The notes: generated from the sequence alone by a model not told the origin. Positions 26,741-35,837 are shown, counted from the first letter of the stretch. The stretch: DNA of 64,000 nt from Pseudomonas alliivorans (GCF_017826695.1 NZ_JAFFZW010000002.1:558001-622000), one strand, 5' to 3'. Numbers and translations: made by a program.

Positions 26741-27525
26741 GTACCATGCCCTTCACACTGGCGATCAGCGCCGAAATGGTGTTTATCGATCTGCCTTTCA
26801 CCGAACGCGTCGAACGCATTCATGCGCTGGGCTTCAGTGCCGAAATATGGAACTGGACCACCAAGGACATTGCCGCCCTTGTCGCCACCGGCGCAGATTT
26901 CACCTCCATGACCGGCTACATCTCGGGCAACCTGACCGACCCGGATGATATCGGTCGATTGCTCGACTCCGCACGCGAATCACTGGCCGTCGCCGAGCAG
27001 CTGAATTGTCCAAGCCTGAACCTGCATGGCACCGGACTGGATGCTGAAGGTCTGCCCGTCAAACCGGTCGCGCACACCACGGGCCGCATGTGGCTGAACG
27101 CCTGCAAGACGCTGGAGAAAATTGCACGCCTGGGAGAAGACGCCGGGCGGGTGTTTCTGCTGGAAAACCTGAATACCGAAGTGGATCACCCCGGCACGCC
27201 TTTCGCCCGGGCCGACGACACCCTTGCACTCATCGAAGCCGTGGACAGCCCGCACCTGAAAATGAACCTGGACCTGTATCACGCACAAATCGGGGAAGGA
27301 AACCTGATCGAGCTGATCCAGCGCGCCGGCAAGGCCATCGGCGAAATTCAGGTCGCGGATGTGCCGGGACGCATGGAGCCCGGTACCGGCGAGATTCACT
27401 ACCCGGCCATCGCCAGAGCGTTGTTCAACATCGGCTACAACGGTGTTGTCGGACTGGAGGGCTGGGCCAGCGGCGACAGCGAGCTGGCGCTTGAGCGCTT
27501 TCGGCGCGCATTCACCCTTGACTGA
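26737..27525 (+). CDS. Hydroxypyruvate isomerase/IolI-like TIM-barrel isomerase
   Basis: A 262-residue xylose-isomerase-like TIM-barrel protein. Candidate metal-ligand regions are LENLNTEVDHPGTPF near residue 145-160, HLKMNLDLYHAQIGEGNL near 175-195, and the C-terminal NGVVGLEGWASGDSE. The pattern ENLN-x-VDHPG is close to hydroxypyruvate isomerase (Hyi), and IolI is a related alternative. It overlaps the dehydrogenase gene by 4 bp. In the operon it would isomerise the keto product made by the dehydrogenase, which is inference. Confidence 0.8.
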   Translation: MSTMPFTLAISAEMVFIDLPFTERVERIHALGFSAEIWNWTTKDIAALVATGADFTSMTGYISGNLTDPDDIGRLLDSARESLAVAEQLNCPSLNLHGTGLDAEGLPVKPVAHTTGRMWLNACKTLEKIARLGEDAGRVFLLENLNTEVDHPGTPFARADDTLALIEAVDSPHLKMNLDLYHAQIGEGNLIELIQRAGKAIGEIQVADVPGRMEPGTGEIHYPAIARALFNIGYNGVVGLEGWASGDSELALERFRRAFTLD

Positions 27526-27584
27526 AGGTGTCATCGAGCACCTTCCTCAATGAAGGCCACACAATAACAAAAAGGAAAACCGTC

Positions 27585-28511
27585 ATGCGTATCTACACAC
27601 TGCTGTTCGCTGCGCTACTGACCCTGTTCAGCCAATGGGCCGCCGCCAGTTACCGCATCGGGGTCAGCATCGCCAGAGTCGACGATAACTTCATGACCTA
27701 CGTGCGCAACGGCCTGGAAGATGCCGCCAGGCAAGAGAACGTCCAGATACAGTTCGAGGACGCACAGGGCGATGTGGTTCGCCAGCTCAATCAGGTTCAG
27801 GGATTTCTCAATCAAAAGGTCGATGCAGTCATCGTCCTGCCCGCAGACACGTCCGCCACAGCAAGCATGACCCGCGCTGCAGTGGCAGCAAAAATACCGC
27901 TGGTGTACGTCAATCGTCACCCGGATGAACGCAAGCTGCCCCCAGGCGTGGTCACGGTCGCGTCCAACGATATCGAGGCCGGACAACTGCAAATGCGTTA
28001 TCTGGCCGAAAAGCTGGGCGGCAAAGGCACACTCGCGATCATCATGGGCGACCTGGCGCAAAACGCCACGCATGATCGTACCGAAGGCGTCAAACAGGTC
28101 CTCAAGGACTATCCGGACATCAAGGTGGTTGAACAGCAAAGTGCCGAGTGGCAACGCAACAAGGGCATGGACCTGACCAGCAACTGGCTGCTCGCTGGCA
28201 GCCACTTCGACGCGATCATCGCCAACAACGACGAAATGGCCATCGGCGCAGCCATGGCTCTGCAGCAGGCAGGCAAGACAAAGGGCGAGGTTGCGATTGT
28301 GGGCATTGATGGCCTGCCCGACGGGCTTGCAGCAATCAAACGCGGGATGCTGGTTGCATCGGTCTTTCAGGACCCCAAGGCTCAGGCTGCCAGTGCGATG
28401 CAGTCGGCGGTCAAAATGATCAGAGGCGAGACAGTGACGGCGGACGTGTGGGTGCCCTTTCAATTGATCACACCGGAAAATCTGACGATATTCGAACAGC
28501 GTTACAAATAG
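27585..28511 (+). CDS. Periplasmic sugar-type binding protein without local permease or ATPase
   Basis: A 308-residue type I periplasmic binding protein. I chose the start at 27585 because AAAGGA lies 9 bp upstream and a signal peptide follows (MRIYTLLFAALLTLFSQWAAA). Landmarks are YRIGVSIARVDDNFMTYVRNGLEDAA, LPADTSATASMTRAA, NRHPDE, and GIDGLPDGLAAIKRGMLVASVFQDP, as in inositol- or ribose-binding proteins. It is third in the sigma-54 operon. No transporter ATPase or permease follows; a terminator does. The protein must work with an importer encoded elsewhere, or act as a receptor adaptor. Confidence 0.88.
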   Translation: MRIYTLLFAALLTLFSQWAAASYRIGVSIARVDDNFMTYVRNGLEDAARQENVQIQFEDAQGDVVRQLNQVQGFLNQKVDAVIVLPADTSATASMTRAAVAAKIPLVYVNRHPDERKLPPGVVTVASNDIEAGQLQMRYLAEKLGGKGTLAIIMGDLAQNATHDRTEGVKQVLKDYPDIKVVEQQSAEWQRNKGMDLTSNWLLAGSHFDAIIANNDEMAIGAAMALQQAGKTKGEVAIVGIDGLPDGLAAIKRGMLVASVFQDPKAQAASAMQSAVKMIRGETVTADVWVPFQLITPENLTIFEQRYK

Positions 28512-28552
28512 TCTGCTCGCCGCCTGCTCACGTGTGGTGGTTGTCTCGCAAG

Positions 28553-28579
28553 CACAAAAGGGCCTGAGGCCCTTTTGTG
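28553..28579 (+). terminator. Terminator after the inositol-type operon
   Basis: CACAAAAGGGCC and GGCCCTTTTGTG form a perfect 12-bp stem around TGA, with T-rich arms. It lies 42 bp after the binding-protein stop. Confidence 0.85.
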
Positions 28580-28695
28580 TTGCCCGGTGTTAATGGGTGT
28601 TAACCAAAAAACAACTTCACAAAATACGATCACAGGAGGAATATCCGTCCGGCACGCCTACGACCTGACAATAAAAATCAGACAGGATACCGTTC

Positions 28696-29775
28696 ATGCA
28701 GCGCTTCGCTTTGCGCCCTGCCACAGGGCTGATGTTCCTGCTTTTCCTCGCGTCCGGCATCAATGCTGCGCCCCTTCCGGTTGCGAAAGAAGGCGACTGG
28801 GTCGCCACGGAGTTCACCTTTCACACGGGTGAAAAACTCGCCAACCTGAAACTGCACTACATCACCCTCGGCGACCCGAAGAACCCTGCGATTCTTTTCC
28901 TGCACGGCACTTACCGACCCGGCAGCGACGTTCTGGCCAAGGATTTCGGTGGTGAGTTATTCGGCGAAGGCCAGCCGCTGAGTGCGAGCAAGTACTACAT
29001 CATTTCTACCGACGGCATTGGCATGGGGCAATCGACCAAGCCCTCGGACGGCCTGCGCGCCCGCTTCCCGGAATATAACTACGCCGATATGGTTCAGGCA
29101 CAGTATCGACTGGTGACCGAAGGGCTTGGTGTCAAGCACCTGCGGTTGGTCATCGGCAACTCCATGGGTGGCATGCAAACCTGGATGTGGGGCCAGAACT
29201 GGCCGCAGATGATGGACGCGCTCGTGCCGATGGCCTCCCAACCCACCCCGATGTCATCGCGCAACTGGATGATGCGCCGACTGCTCGTGGAGTCGATCAA
29301 GCAGGACCCAGCCTGGAACAACGGCAACTACACCACACAGCCGCCTTCCCTGCGTCTGGCCAACGCGATGTTCAGTATCGGCACCAGCGGCGGCAATCTG
29401 GCCTATCAGGCAGCGGCACCGTCCCGGGCGCTGGCGGACAAGTACGTGGAGGACCGGCTCAACTCACCACAGACCTCTGACGCCAACGATTTCATTTATC
29501 AATGGCAGTCCTCGGCCGATTACGACGCGTCGAAGGGCTTGAACAAAATCCAGGCACCGGTACTGGCCATAAACGCAGCGGACGACGAACGCAATCCACC
29601 GGAAATCGGGCTGCTCGAAGCCTCGTTACGAGAGGTGAAGAACGCAAGGCTGCTGCTGATTCCCGCCAGCGCCGAAACCCGAGGCCACGGCACCACGAGC
29701 ATGGCAAAGTTCTACACGAAGGAATTGGAGCAGTTCATGCGACAGACCGAAAAGCCACACGTCGCGAACAACTGA
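28696..29775 (+). CDS. Exported alpha/beta hydrolase of the homoserine-acetyltransferase-like fold
   Basis: A 359-residue hydrolase with a signal peptide (about 1-24, GLMFLLFLASGINAAP), so it is periplasmic. The nucleophile elbow is VIGNSMGGMQTWMW near residue 155-168. The acid is in NAADDERNPPE near 294, and the histidine in SAETRGHGT near 330. The fold resembles MetX homoserine O-acetyltransferase, but export argues for a hydrolase or esterase acting outside the cytoplasm. No partner gene is adjacent. A terminator follows. The substrate is unknown. Confidence 0.85.
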   Translation: MQRFALRPATGLMFLLFLASGINAAPLPVAKEGDWVATEFTFHTGEKLANLKLHYITLGDPKNPAILFLHGTYRPGSDVLAKDFGGELFGEGQPLSASKYYIISTDGIGMGQSTKPSDGLRARFPEYNYADMVQAQYRLVTEGLGVKHLRLVIGNSMGGMQTWMWGQNWPQMMDALVPMASQPTPMSSRNWMMRRLLVESIKQDPAWNNGNYTTQPPSLRLANAMFSIGTSGGNLAYQAAAPSRALADKYVEDRLNSPQTSDANDFIYQWQSSADYDASKGLNKIQAPVLAINAADDERNPPEIGLLEASLREVKNARLLLIPASAETRGHGTTSMAKFYTKELEQFMRQTEKPHVANN

Positions 29776-29795
29776 GTCGCGGTTTGTGAAAAACG

Positions 29796-29822
29796 AAAAA
29801 AGGACCCGAAGGTCCTTTTTTC
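29796..29822. terminator. Bidirectional terminator between the hydrolase and tRNA-Gly
   Basis: AAAAAAGGACC and GGTCCTTTTTT form a perfect stem around CGAA with A and T tracts on both sides. It can serve the rightward hydrolase and the leftward tRNA-Gly transcript. Confidence 0.88.
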
Positions 29823-29862
29823 TTTGGCTGAAGCAGTTTCAAAACTTCTTCAGCGCCATGTC

Positions 29863-29938
<76 letters not shown>

Positions 29939-30004
29939 ATTGTCGTGTTGACGGGCGCCATTCTAGCGCCTCAAAAATTCCCGTCAAGCCCTTGATTCAA
30001 AAAC

Positions 30005-30565
30005 TTATTTTTTTTCTGCCGTGGTTTTCAGGTGCGGCCAGGCGGCCCTCAGGTATTGCACCATCGACCATAAGGTCAGACCTGCTGCCACCAACAGCAA
30101 TGCGTAACCCAGAATGACCCAGAACGTGATGGCGGGCGGGTTGCCAAGCAGGATCACCAGCGCCAGCATCTGTGCAGCAGTTTTCCATTTGCCCATGTTC
30201 GACACTGCCACCTGGGCTCTGGCGCCGATTTCCGCCATCCATTCGCGCAGGGCGGAAATGACGATTTCGCGACCAATGATCACAGCCGCCGGCAGCGTCA
30301 GCCACAGGTTTGCGTGTGCCTGAACCAGCAGCACCAGGGCAACGGCCACCATGAGCTTGTCAGCGACCGGATCGAGAAACGCACCGAATGGCGTGCTCTG
30401 CTCCAGGCGACGTGCCAGATACCCGTCCAGCCAGTCGGTTGCCGCTGCAAAGGCAAACACCGCGCTGGCAGCCATGTAGCTCCAGTGATAGGGCATGTAG
30501 AACAACAGAATGAAGATCGGAATCAGTAAAACGCGTAGTACGGTAATCAGATTAGGGATATTCAT
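30005..30565 (-). CDS. pgsA: CDP-diacylglycerol-glycerol-3-phosphate 3-phosphatidyltransferase
   Basis: A 186-residue integral membrane enzyme making phosphatidylglycerophosphate, the committed step to phosphatidylglycerol. The CDP-alcohol phosphotransferase motif is complete: [20 protein letters not shown] with the following VAD, near residue 50-75, containing the metal-binding aspartates. About four to five hydrophobic helices are visible. I took [11 protein letters not shown] at 30565 as the start, the usual family N-terminus; a GTG two codons upstream is possible. It follows uvrC by 32 bp, as in the conserved gacA-uvrC-pgsA operon. Confidence 0.95.
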   Translation of the reverse strand: MNIPNLITVLRVLLIPIFILLFYMPYHWSYMAASAVFAFAAATDWLDGYLARRLEQSTPFGAFLDPVADKLMVAVALVLLVQAHANLWLTLPAAVIIGREIVISALREWMAEIGARAQVAVSNMGKWKTAAQMLALVILLGNPPAITFWVILGYALLLVAAGLTLWSMVQYLRAAWPHLKTTAEKK

Positions 30566-30597
30566 CGGCACAACTGGCTACGAGGTGAGCGGGCATT

Positions 30598-32421
30598 CTA
30601 CTCGCTGTGCAGGTTTGCATAAATCGACTCTGCCAGCTTTTTACTGATTCCCGGTGCTTTTGCTATTTCATCGATGCTCGCACGAGACAATTCCTGAAGG
30701 CCGCCGAAGTGTTTCAGCAGGTCACGACGGCGTGTCGGCCCTACTCCCGCCACGCCTTCAAGCGTGGAAGTACGGCGGGTCTTGCCGCGTCGGGCGCGGT
30801 GTCCGGTAATTGCAAAACGGTGCGCCTCGTCACGAATCTGCTGGATGAGGTGCAGCGCCGGCGAGTCGCCTGGCAGGGTGAACTCATGAGCGGCATCGTT
30901 CAGGTACAGGGTTTCGAACCCGGCCTTTCGCGTCGTGCCCTTGGCGACCCCGAGCAGGATAAGGTCCGGTATGGCCAGCTCGTTGAGCACATCACGCGCC
31001 ATCGCCATTTGCCCCTTGCCACCGTCGACCAACAGAACGTCAGGCAATTTGCCCTCCCCGTCCTTGATACGGCTGTAGCGCCGGGTCAAGGCCTGGTGCA
31101 TGGCGGCGTAGTCATCGCCCGCCGTCACGCCTTCGATGTTGAAACGACGGTAGTCCGCCTTGATCGGGCCTTCCGGACCGAACACGACGCAGGAGGCGAC
31201 TGTCGCCTCACCACTGGAGTGACTGATGTCGTAGCACTCGAGCCGTACCGGCGGCTCGTCGAGGTTCAGCACCTTGGCCAGCGCATCGAAGCGCGATGCC
31301 ACATGCTGGCGATTGGCAAGACGCGCCGACAGGGCCTGTTCGGCGTTGGTCACGGCCAGTTGCTGCCAGCGTGCACGGGTACCGCGCACCCGATGGCTGA
31401 TGGTCATCTCGCGACCGCGCGACTCTTCAATTGCGTCGATCAGGGCCGGGAAGTCTTCATTGACGACGTTGACGATGACTTCACTGGGCAGTTCACGATC
31501 AACGCCACCCAGGAAATACTGAGCCAGAAATGCCGACATGACTTCGCCAACCTCCTCCTCGATACCCACCTGAGGAAAGAAATTCTTGCTGCCCAGCACG
31601 CGACCGCCGCGCACCGAGATCAGATGCACGCAGGCACCGCCCGGGTTGACGAATGCCGCGACCACGTCGACATCGCCGGTGCCGCCTTCCATGCTCTGCT
31701 GATCCTGCACGCGGCGCAGCAAGGCGACCTGATCGCGCAACTCTGCCGCGCGCTCGAAATCCAGCGCCATGGCAGCTTTTTCCATTGCAGTATTCAGCTC
31801 ATCGCTCAGGGCATTGCTGCGCCCCTCGAGAAACATGACCGAGTGACGCACATCTTCTGCGTACACCTCAGGCTCGACCAGATCGACGCACGGCCCTTTG
31901 CAACGCTTGATCTGATACTGCAGACAAGGCCGGTTACGGTTCTTGAAATAGCTGTCTTCGCACTGACGTACCTGGAAGGTCTTCTGCAGCAGACTCAGAC
32001 TTTCCCTGATGGCACCCGCACTCGGATAAGGCCCGAAATACCGGCCTTTGGCTTTCTTCGCGCCACGATGGATGCTCAGACGCGGAAACTTGCCGTCCGA
32101 CAAAAACACATACGGATAGGATTTATCATCACGCAGGAGGATGTTGTAGGGAGGCCGCCACTCCTTGATCAGCGTCTGCTCCAGCAACAGTGCTTCGGTC
32201 TCGTTGCCGGTGATGGTGGTTTCAATCTGAGCGATGCGCGCCACCAGTGCGCCGGTCTTCGGTGCGTGTCCGGTCTTGCGGAAATAACTGGCGAGGCGCT
32301 TCTTCAGGTTCTTGGCTTTGCCCACATACAAAAGCTTCGCTTCGGCATCGAACATGCGATAGACGCCGGGACGACCACTGCAGGTCGCGAGAAAGGCACT
32401 TGGATCAAAAGTCTGGGTCAT
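30598..32421 (-). CDS. uvrC: Excinuclease ABC subunit C
   Basis: A 607-residue nucleotide-excision-repair nuclease that makes both incisions around a lesion held by UvrA-UvrB. The GIY-YIG domain is at about 18-95 ([25 protein letters not shown]). A UVR domain near 205-240 binds UvrB. The RNase-H-like 5' nuclease domain includes [13 protein letters not shown] near 465 and HRFAITGHR near 535. A helix-hairpin-helix pair is at the end ([20 protein letters not shown]). Full length. It starts 2 bp after the gacA stop, so translation is probably coupled. Confidence 0.97.
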   Translation of the reverse strand: MTQTFDPSAFLATCSGRPGVYRMFDAEAKLLYVGKAKNLKKRLASYFRKTGHAPKTGALVARIAQIETTITGNETEALLLEQTLIKEWRPPYNILLRDDKSYPYVFLSDGKFPRLSIHRGAKKAKGRYFGPYPSAGAIRESLSLLQKTFQVRQCEDSYFKNRNRPCLQYQIKRCKGPCVDLVEPEVYAEDVRHSVMFLEGRSNALSDELNTAMEKAAMALDFERAAELRDQVALLRRVQDQQSMEGGTGDVDVVAAFVNPGGACVHLISVRGGRVLGSKNFFPQVGIEEEVGEVMSAFLAQYFLGGVDRELPSEVIVNVVNEDFPALIDAIEESRGREMTISHRVRGTRARWQQLAVTNAEQALSARLANRQHVASRFDALAKVLNLDEPPVRLECYDISHSSGEATVASCVVFGPEGPIKADYRRFNIEGVTAGDDYAAMHQALTRRYSRIKDGEGKLPDVLLVDGGKGQMAMARDVLNELAIPDLILLGVAKGTTRKAGFETLYLNDAAHEFTLPGDSPALHLIQQIRDEAHRFAITGHRARRGKTRRTSTLEGVAGVGPTRRRDLLKHFGGLQELSRASIDEIAKAPGISKKLAESIYANLHSE

Positions 32422-32423
32422 TT

Positions 32424-33068
32424 TCAGGCGCTGGCGTCCACCATGCCGTGACGTACTGCCAGCAACGCCAATTCGACATCACTGCTGATGGAGAGCTTTT
32501 CAAAGATTCGGTAGCGGTAAGTATTCACGGTTTTCGGCGAAAGGCACAGCTTATCCGAGATGGTCTGCACCTTCTGACAACCGACGATCATCAATGCTAT
32601 CTGGATTTCGCGCTCGGACAGCAGGTCGAACGGTGAATTGTTGACCTGTGGCTGGAACGACTTGAGCGCCAATTGTTGAGCAATCTGCGGGCTGATGTAA
32701 CGCTGACCGGCAAAGACGAGACGGATGGCCTGAACCATTTCCGCAAGGCCTGCGCCTTTGGTCATGTAACCCGCCGCTCCGGCCTGTAGCAGTCGCGTGG
32801 GAAAAGGATCCTCCTCACAGACCGTCACGGCCACGACCTTGATATCCGGATGACTGCGCAATAGCTTGCGCGTGGCTTCAAGACCACCGATACCCGGCAT
32901 CTTGACGTCCATCAGCACCACATCGGGCTTGAGTTCTCGCGCCTTTTTCAAGGACTCCTCACCGGAATCGGCCTGACCTACCACCTGCAGGCCATCTATA
33001 TCGGCGAGCATCCGTGTGATGCCTGTCCGAACAAGATCATGGTCATCTACAACTAGCACCCTAATCAA
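32424..33068 (-). CDS. gacA: Response regulator GacA (UvrY)
   Basis: A 214-residue NarL/FixJ regulator of the GacS/GacA system, which activates Rsm small RNAs and controls secondary metabolism and virulence in pseudomonads. The receiver domain begins [15 protein letters not shown], with the phosphorylated Asp in [11 protein letters not shown] near residue 54. The LuxR-type HTH is [43 protein letters not shown] near 150-192. The start is a TTG at 33068, with GAGG 8 bp upstream; the longer ATG frame overlaps that ribosome site. The gene is intact. Confidence 0.96.
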   Translation of the reverse strand: MIRVLVVDDHDLVRTGITRMLADIDGLQVVGQADSGEESLKKARELKPDVVLMDVKMPGIGGLEATRKLLRSHPDIKVVAVTVCEEDPFPTRLLQAGAAGYMTKGAGLAEMVQAIRLVFAGQRYISPQIAQQLALKSFQPQVNNSPFDLLSEREIQIALMIVGCQKVQTISDKLCLSPKTVNTYRYRIFEKLSISSDVELALLAVRHGMVDASA

Positions 33069-33310
33069 GCAGACACCTCGCGCAACGGACATAATGAATG
33101 CTATTCACCATAACAAAAACGGCGAGGCAGACCTAGGGGATGTTGCCGTTTTCGCTCGAACCGCTCAGAGGCAGGGTCGAGCGCGGCATAATGCCGACGA
33201 TTGACCGTGTCGGCGGTAAGCGCTGTGCCTGGGCCGAACCGGCTCAGGCACAGCATGCGAAGACAACGGCACCTGCGGAGCTCGACAGACCTGCGCAGGG
33301 CTGGCGCCCC

Positions 33311-33670
33311 TCAACTGTCGGTCGGCTTGTCGGTCGTTACGTAAGAAGCCGACAGCTCCGCCATGGTGGTGGTCAGTCGCCTGATAGCGTCCTGGTCCTC
33401 CTTGTCGAGCACACGATAACTGCCCAGCACTTTTTCTTCGGCAACACTTAGGTTATCGACCGGAATCGGCGTAGGCGTTCCAGTGAGCACGTAGAGTACA
33501 TCGACACCCTTGGCAGCCACTGCAGCCAGGTAATCGGCCTTAGGGGCACGATCGCCACTTTCATACTTCCCTTGAGCGTTCGCTTCCACACCACCGATTT
33601 CACCAAAGGCACGCTGAGACAGGCCCAGACGTTCTCTTTCTTTTCTTAATCGGTACCCAATTCCACTCAT
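33311..33670 (-). CDS. XRE-family helix-turn-helix regulator, paralogue of the gene at 2.1 kb
   Basis: A 119-residue protein with an N-terminal HTH (MSGIGYRLRKERERLGLSQR, about 1-60) and a short C-terminal helical tail (DNLSVAEEKVLGSYRVLDKEDQDAIRRLTTTMAEL). It shares AQGKYESG and ADYLAAVA with the 2114-2509 protein. I start it at 33670 because the HTH begins there; no strong ribosome site is visible. It is divergent from a small phage-type regulator at 33753, an arrangement like a phage CI/Cro switch. Nearby direct repeats (ATTTGAAT at 33669 and 33734) may be operators. The target is unknown. Confidence 0.82.
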   Translation of the reverse strand: MSGIGYRLRKERERLGLSQRAFGEIGGVEANAQGKYESGDRAPKADYLAAVAAKGVDVLYVLTGTPTPIPVDNLSVAEEKVLGSYRVLDKEDQDAIRRLTTTMAELSASYVTTDKPTDS

Positions 33671-33752
33671 TTGAATACACAACCCTGTTGACCCCATCCT
33701 TACGAATGGTAAAATCCAGCTAAAATTAAACTGATTTGAATGGTTTTGAACT

Positions 33753-33983
33753 ATGCCCGGAATACGTACTGCTGCACAAGCCAAGGCCTGGCTCGAACAA
33801 CAGGGTAAATCTGTTCAAGAATTCGCTCGGGAGAACAGCATTGATCCTGCGACGACCTACCAAGTGCTGGCAGGACGCAAGAAGGGAAAACGCGGCGAAG
33901 CCCATAAAGTGGCGGTTCTGCTGGGGATGAAGGTCGGCAGCATCCCTTCCGGGGATGAAAAATCAGAAACCGTGGCGGATTGA
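33753..33983 (+). CDS. Small phage-type DNA-binding protein (BcepMu gp16-like)
   Basis: A 76-residue protein: AWLEQQGKSVQEFARENSI followed by DPATTYQVLAGRKKGKRGEAHKVAVLLGMK. This matches the compact HTH of Mu-like phage proteins of the gp16 type, whose usual core is a SVAEWARxxGF-like helix and YQVLAGR-x-RGxxHxIAVxLGL. It is divergent from an XRE gene with 82 bp between starts. Together they look like a domesticated phage control pair beside gacA, since no other phage genes are present. Confidence 0.8.
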   Translation: MPGIRTAAQAKAWLEQQGKSVQEFARENSIDPATTYQVLAGRKKGKRGEAHKVAVLLGMKVGSIPSGDEKSETVAD

Positions 33984-34140
33984 TGTGAATTCCTCCGAAG
34001 AGTATAGGACAGGAATCTTTACTGCCCGGCGGCACGAACGGACTGACGAAAGAGCCTTTTCCGACAGTTTTTGTCCACAGCCCATTTTGTCGGCAGCCTT
34101 GCAACGACTGATCGACAATCCCCCCGATCGAATTTTCCAA

Positions 34141-34183
34141 TTGAATGAGCGTGCATGCCTGAAGTAAGCTTCAGCTCATTCAA
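34141..34183 (+). promoter_or_regulatory. Nested hairpin in the DAHP synthase leader
   Basis: TTGAATGAGC (34141-34150) and GCTCATTCAA (34174-34183) are a perfect 10-bp inverted repeat. Inside sits TGAAG-TAAG-CTTCA (34160-34173), directly abutting the right arm. It ends next to the ribosome site of the leader peptide, so it could act in transcript stability or leader initiation. Confidence 0.55.
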
Positions 34184-34195
34184 CGGAGACACACC

Positions 34196-34342
34196 ATGCT
34201 GCAATCCACTTCATTACAGTTCGTCGCACACGCCAGCGCCTGCCGCTCGGCTGATGCCATGACTGTGCGGATTGCTCCTGCCATGACGGTTCTCCAGCTC
34301 AACGCGTATTACGGGTATTGGTTTAGCCACTGGCGCGCCTGA
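34196..34342 (+). CDS. Aromatic attenuation leader peptide of the DAHP synthase gene
   Basis: A 48-residue ORF too short for routine calling, with GGAG 7 bp before its ATG. The C-terminal run NAYYGYWFSHWRA holds six aromatic codons in nine: TAT TAC, TAT, TGG, TTT and TGG. A terminator hairpin with a T-run follows about 50 bp after the stop, and the DAHP synthase gene after that. This is the classic layout of ribosome-stalling attenuation, where scarcity of Tyr, Phe or Trp charged tRNA prevents the terminator from forming. The ORF and hairpin are seen; stalling control is inferred. Confidence 0.85.
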   Translation: MLQSTSLQFVAHASACRSADAMTVRIAPAMTVLQLNAYYGYWFSHWRA

Positions 34343-34390
34343 TACCCATCCGGCGCCCACTTCAAGGGGACGCCAACCAGAGAATTCTCT

Positions 34391-34429
34391 ACCCCCGGTC
34401 GGCTACCCGACCGGGGGTTTTGTTTTTTT
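34391..34429 (+). terminator. Attenuator terminator of the DAHP synthase leader
   Basis: CCCCCGGTCGG (34392-34402) and CCGACCGGGGG (34407-34417) form a perfect 11-bp stem followed by TTTTGTTTTTTT. The palindrome AGAGAATTCTCT (34379-34390) and a GGCGCCC/GGGGACGCC hairpin (34352-34374) precede it and could take part in antitermination. Confidence 0.9.
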
Positions 34430-34474
34430 GGCCCCTCAAAAAACACCACATTGAATCGAATCGAGGAACACGAC

Positions 34475-34627
34475 ATGAACTACGCCACCTATTACCGCAA
34501 CGACATCGACTTCGCCTGGCGATTTAGCAACCTCCGTTCGGGACAGCCTGCCGCCTCCGATCGGTCACTGCCAGGTGGCAATTGCACACACACGGCCGAA
34601 CTGGCCCTTTGTCGAACACCCCAGTAG
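34475..34627 (+). CDS. Second small aromatic-rich leader ORF
   Basis: A 50-residue ORF between the attenuator terminator and the DAHP synthase gene. GAGGAA is 5 bp before the ATG. The N-terminus MNYATYYRNDIDFAWRFS again packs aromatic codons: three Tyr, two Phe and one Trp in 17 residues. The remainder is non-descript. A GCGGG/CCCGC hairpin (34636-34652) follows its stop, just before the gene's ribosome site. It may be a second sensing peptide, or translation-coupling; a chance ORF is less likely given the ribosome site and composition. Confidence 0.55.
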   Translation: MNYATYYRNDIDFAWRFSNLRSGQPAASDRSLPGGNCTHTAELALCRTPQ

Positions 34628-34671
34628 GGCTCTGAGCGGGAATACGACCCGCCGGCCCAGGAAGTCAAAAC

Positions 34672-35754
34672 ATGAATTCGTCCGTTGCCGTAAAACCGTT
34701 CGACCTGTCCAGCCACTCGATCACGCTGCCCCACAGCATCTCCGCCTCGACACGCCTGCCCAGTGCCCTTGAGCTCAAGAGCAGCCTGCCGCTGAATACC
34801 GCCCTGACCGATCAGGTCGCCGCCCACCGTCGCGCCGTCAGAGCCATCCTCCAGGGTGAAGACTCACGCCTGCTCGTCATCGTCGGTCCCTGCTCCCTCC
34901 ACGATCCGCAGTCCGCACTCGAATACGCAGAACGCCTGGCGGGTCTCGCCTCTGAAGTCAGCGACCAGATGCTGCTGGTCATGCGTGCCTACGTCGAAAA
35001 GCCCCGCACGACGGTCGGCTGGAAAGGCCTGGCCTATGATCCTCGCCTGGACGGCAGCGACGACATGGCGGTGGGTCTGAAGCTGTCACGGGACCTGATG
35101 CGCGAGATGCTGCACATGGGCCTGCCCGTTGCGACTGAAATCCTGCAGCCCATGGCCGCAGGCTACTTCGACGACCTGCTGAGTTGGGTCGCTATCGGCG
35201 CCCGCACGACCGAATCGCAGATTCATCGGGAAATGGCCAGCGGCCTGCCCATGGCGGTCGGCTTCAAGAACGGTACGGACGGTGGTGTCGCAGTCGCCAG
35301 CGACGCGATCCGCTCGGCGGCCCACCCTCATCGCCACTTCGGCATGGACAGCCACGGCCATCCGGCAATCATCGAGACCCAAGGCAACGCGGACACGCAT
35401 ATCGTGCTGCGCGGCGGACACAGCGGACCGAACCACGACAGCGAGAGCATTGCCAAGGTACAGGCCAGTCTGGCAAAGAACCGGATTGCAGCGCGCATCA
35501 TGGTCGACTGCAGCCATGCCAACAGTGGCAAGGACCCGCTACGTCAGCCGCAGGTCTTCGACAATGTTCTCCAGCAGCGTCTGCAAGGCAACAACTCACT
35601 GATCGGCATGATGATCGAAAGCCACTTGTTCGACGGCTGCCAGCCCTTGAGCAACGCACTTGAATACGGTGTGTCGGTGACCGACGGCTGTCTGGGCTGG
35701 ACGGGCACCGAGCAGTTGCTACGCCGCGCGGTTGATCGGTTGCGCTACAGATAA
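34672..35754 (+). CDS. aroF: 3-deoxy-7-phosphoheptulonate (DAHP) synthase, class I
   Basis: A 360-residue AroF/G/H-type enzyme condensing phosphoenolpyruvate and erythrose 4-phosphate, the entry to the shikimate pathway. Landmarks are VIVGPCSLHDPQSALEYAERLAG near residue 65, RAYVEKPRTTVGWKGLAYDP near 104 (PEP-binding Arg and Lys), MAVGFKNGTDGGVAVASDAI near 190, and the metal-site MVDCSHANSGKDPLRQP near 277. AGGAAG lies 7 bp before the ATG. A leader peptide and terminator upstream suggest aromatic amino acid attenuation, on top of allosteric feedback known for the family. Which amino acid inhibits this isozyme is not evident. Confidence 0.93.
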   Translation: MNSSVAVKPFDLSSHSITLPHSISASTRLPSALELKSSLPLNTALTDQVAAHRRAVRAILQGEDSRLLVIVGPCSLHDPQSALEYAERLAGLASEVSDQMLLVMRAYVEKPRTTVGWKGLAYDPRLDGSDDMAVGLKLSRDLMREMLHMGLPVATEILQPMAAGYFDDLLSWVAIGARTTESQIHREMASGLPMAVGFKNGTDGGVAVASDAIRSAAHPHRHFGMDSHGHPAIIETQGNADTHIVLRGGHSGPNHDSESIAKVQASLAKNRIAARIMVDCSHANSGKDPLRQPQVFDNVLQQRLQGNNSLIGMMIESHLFDGCQPLSNALEYGVSVTDGCLGWTGTEQLLRRAVDRLRYR

Positions 35755-35837
35755 GAGCAACACAAAGGAACTTTGTCAGGAAATACCGAACTGATTCCGG
35801 TAGGCTGTTTCTTTTTTTTCACAGGAGATTTTTCCCC

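Noticed and set aside
30607..32451. A 614-residue open frame on the plus strand
   Set aside because: It mirrors uvrC exactly. UvrC is unmistakable, so this frame is a shadow.
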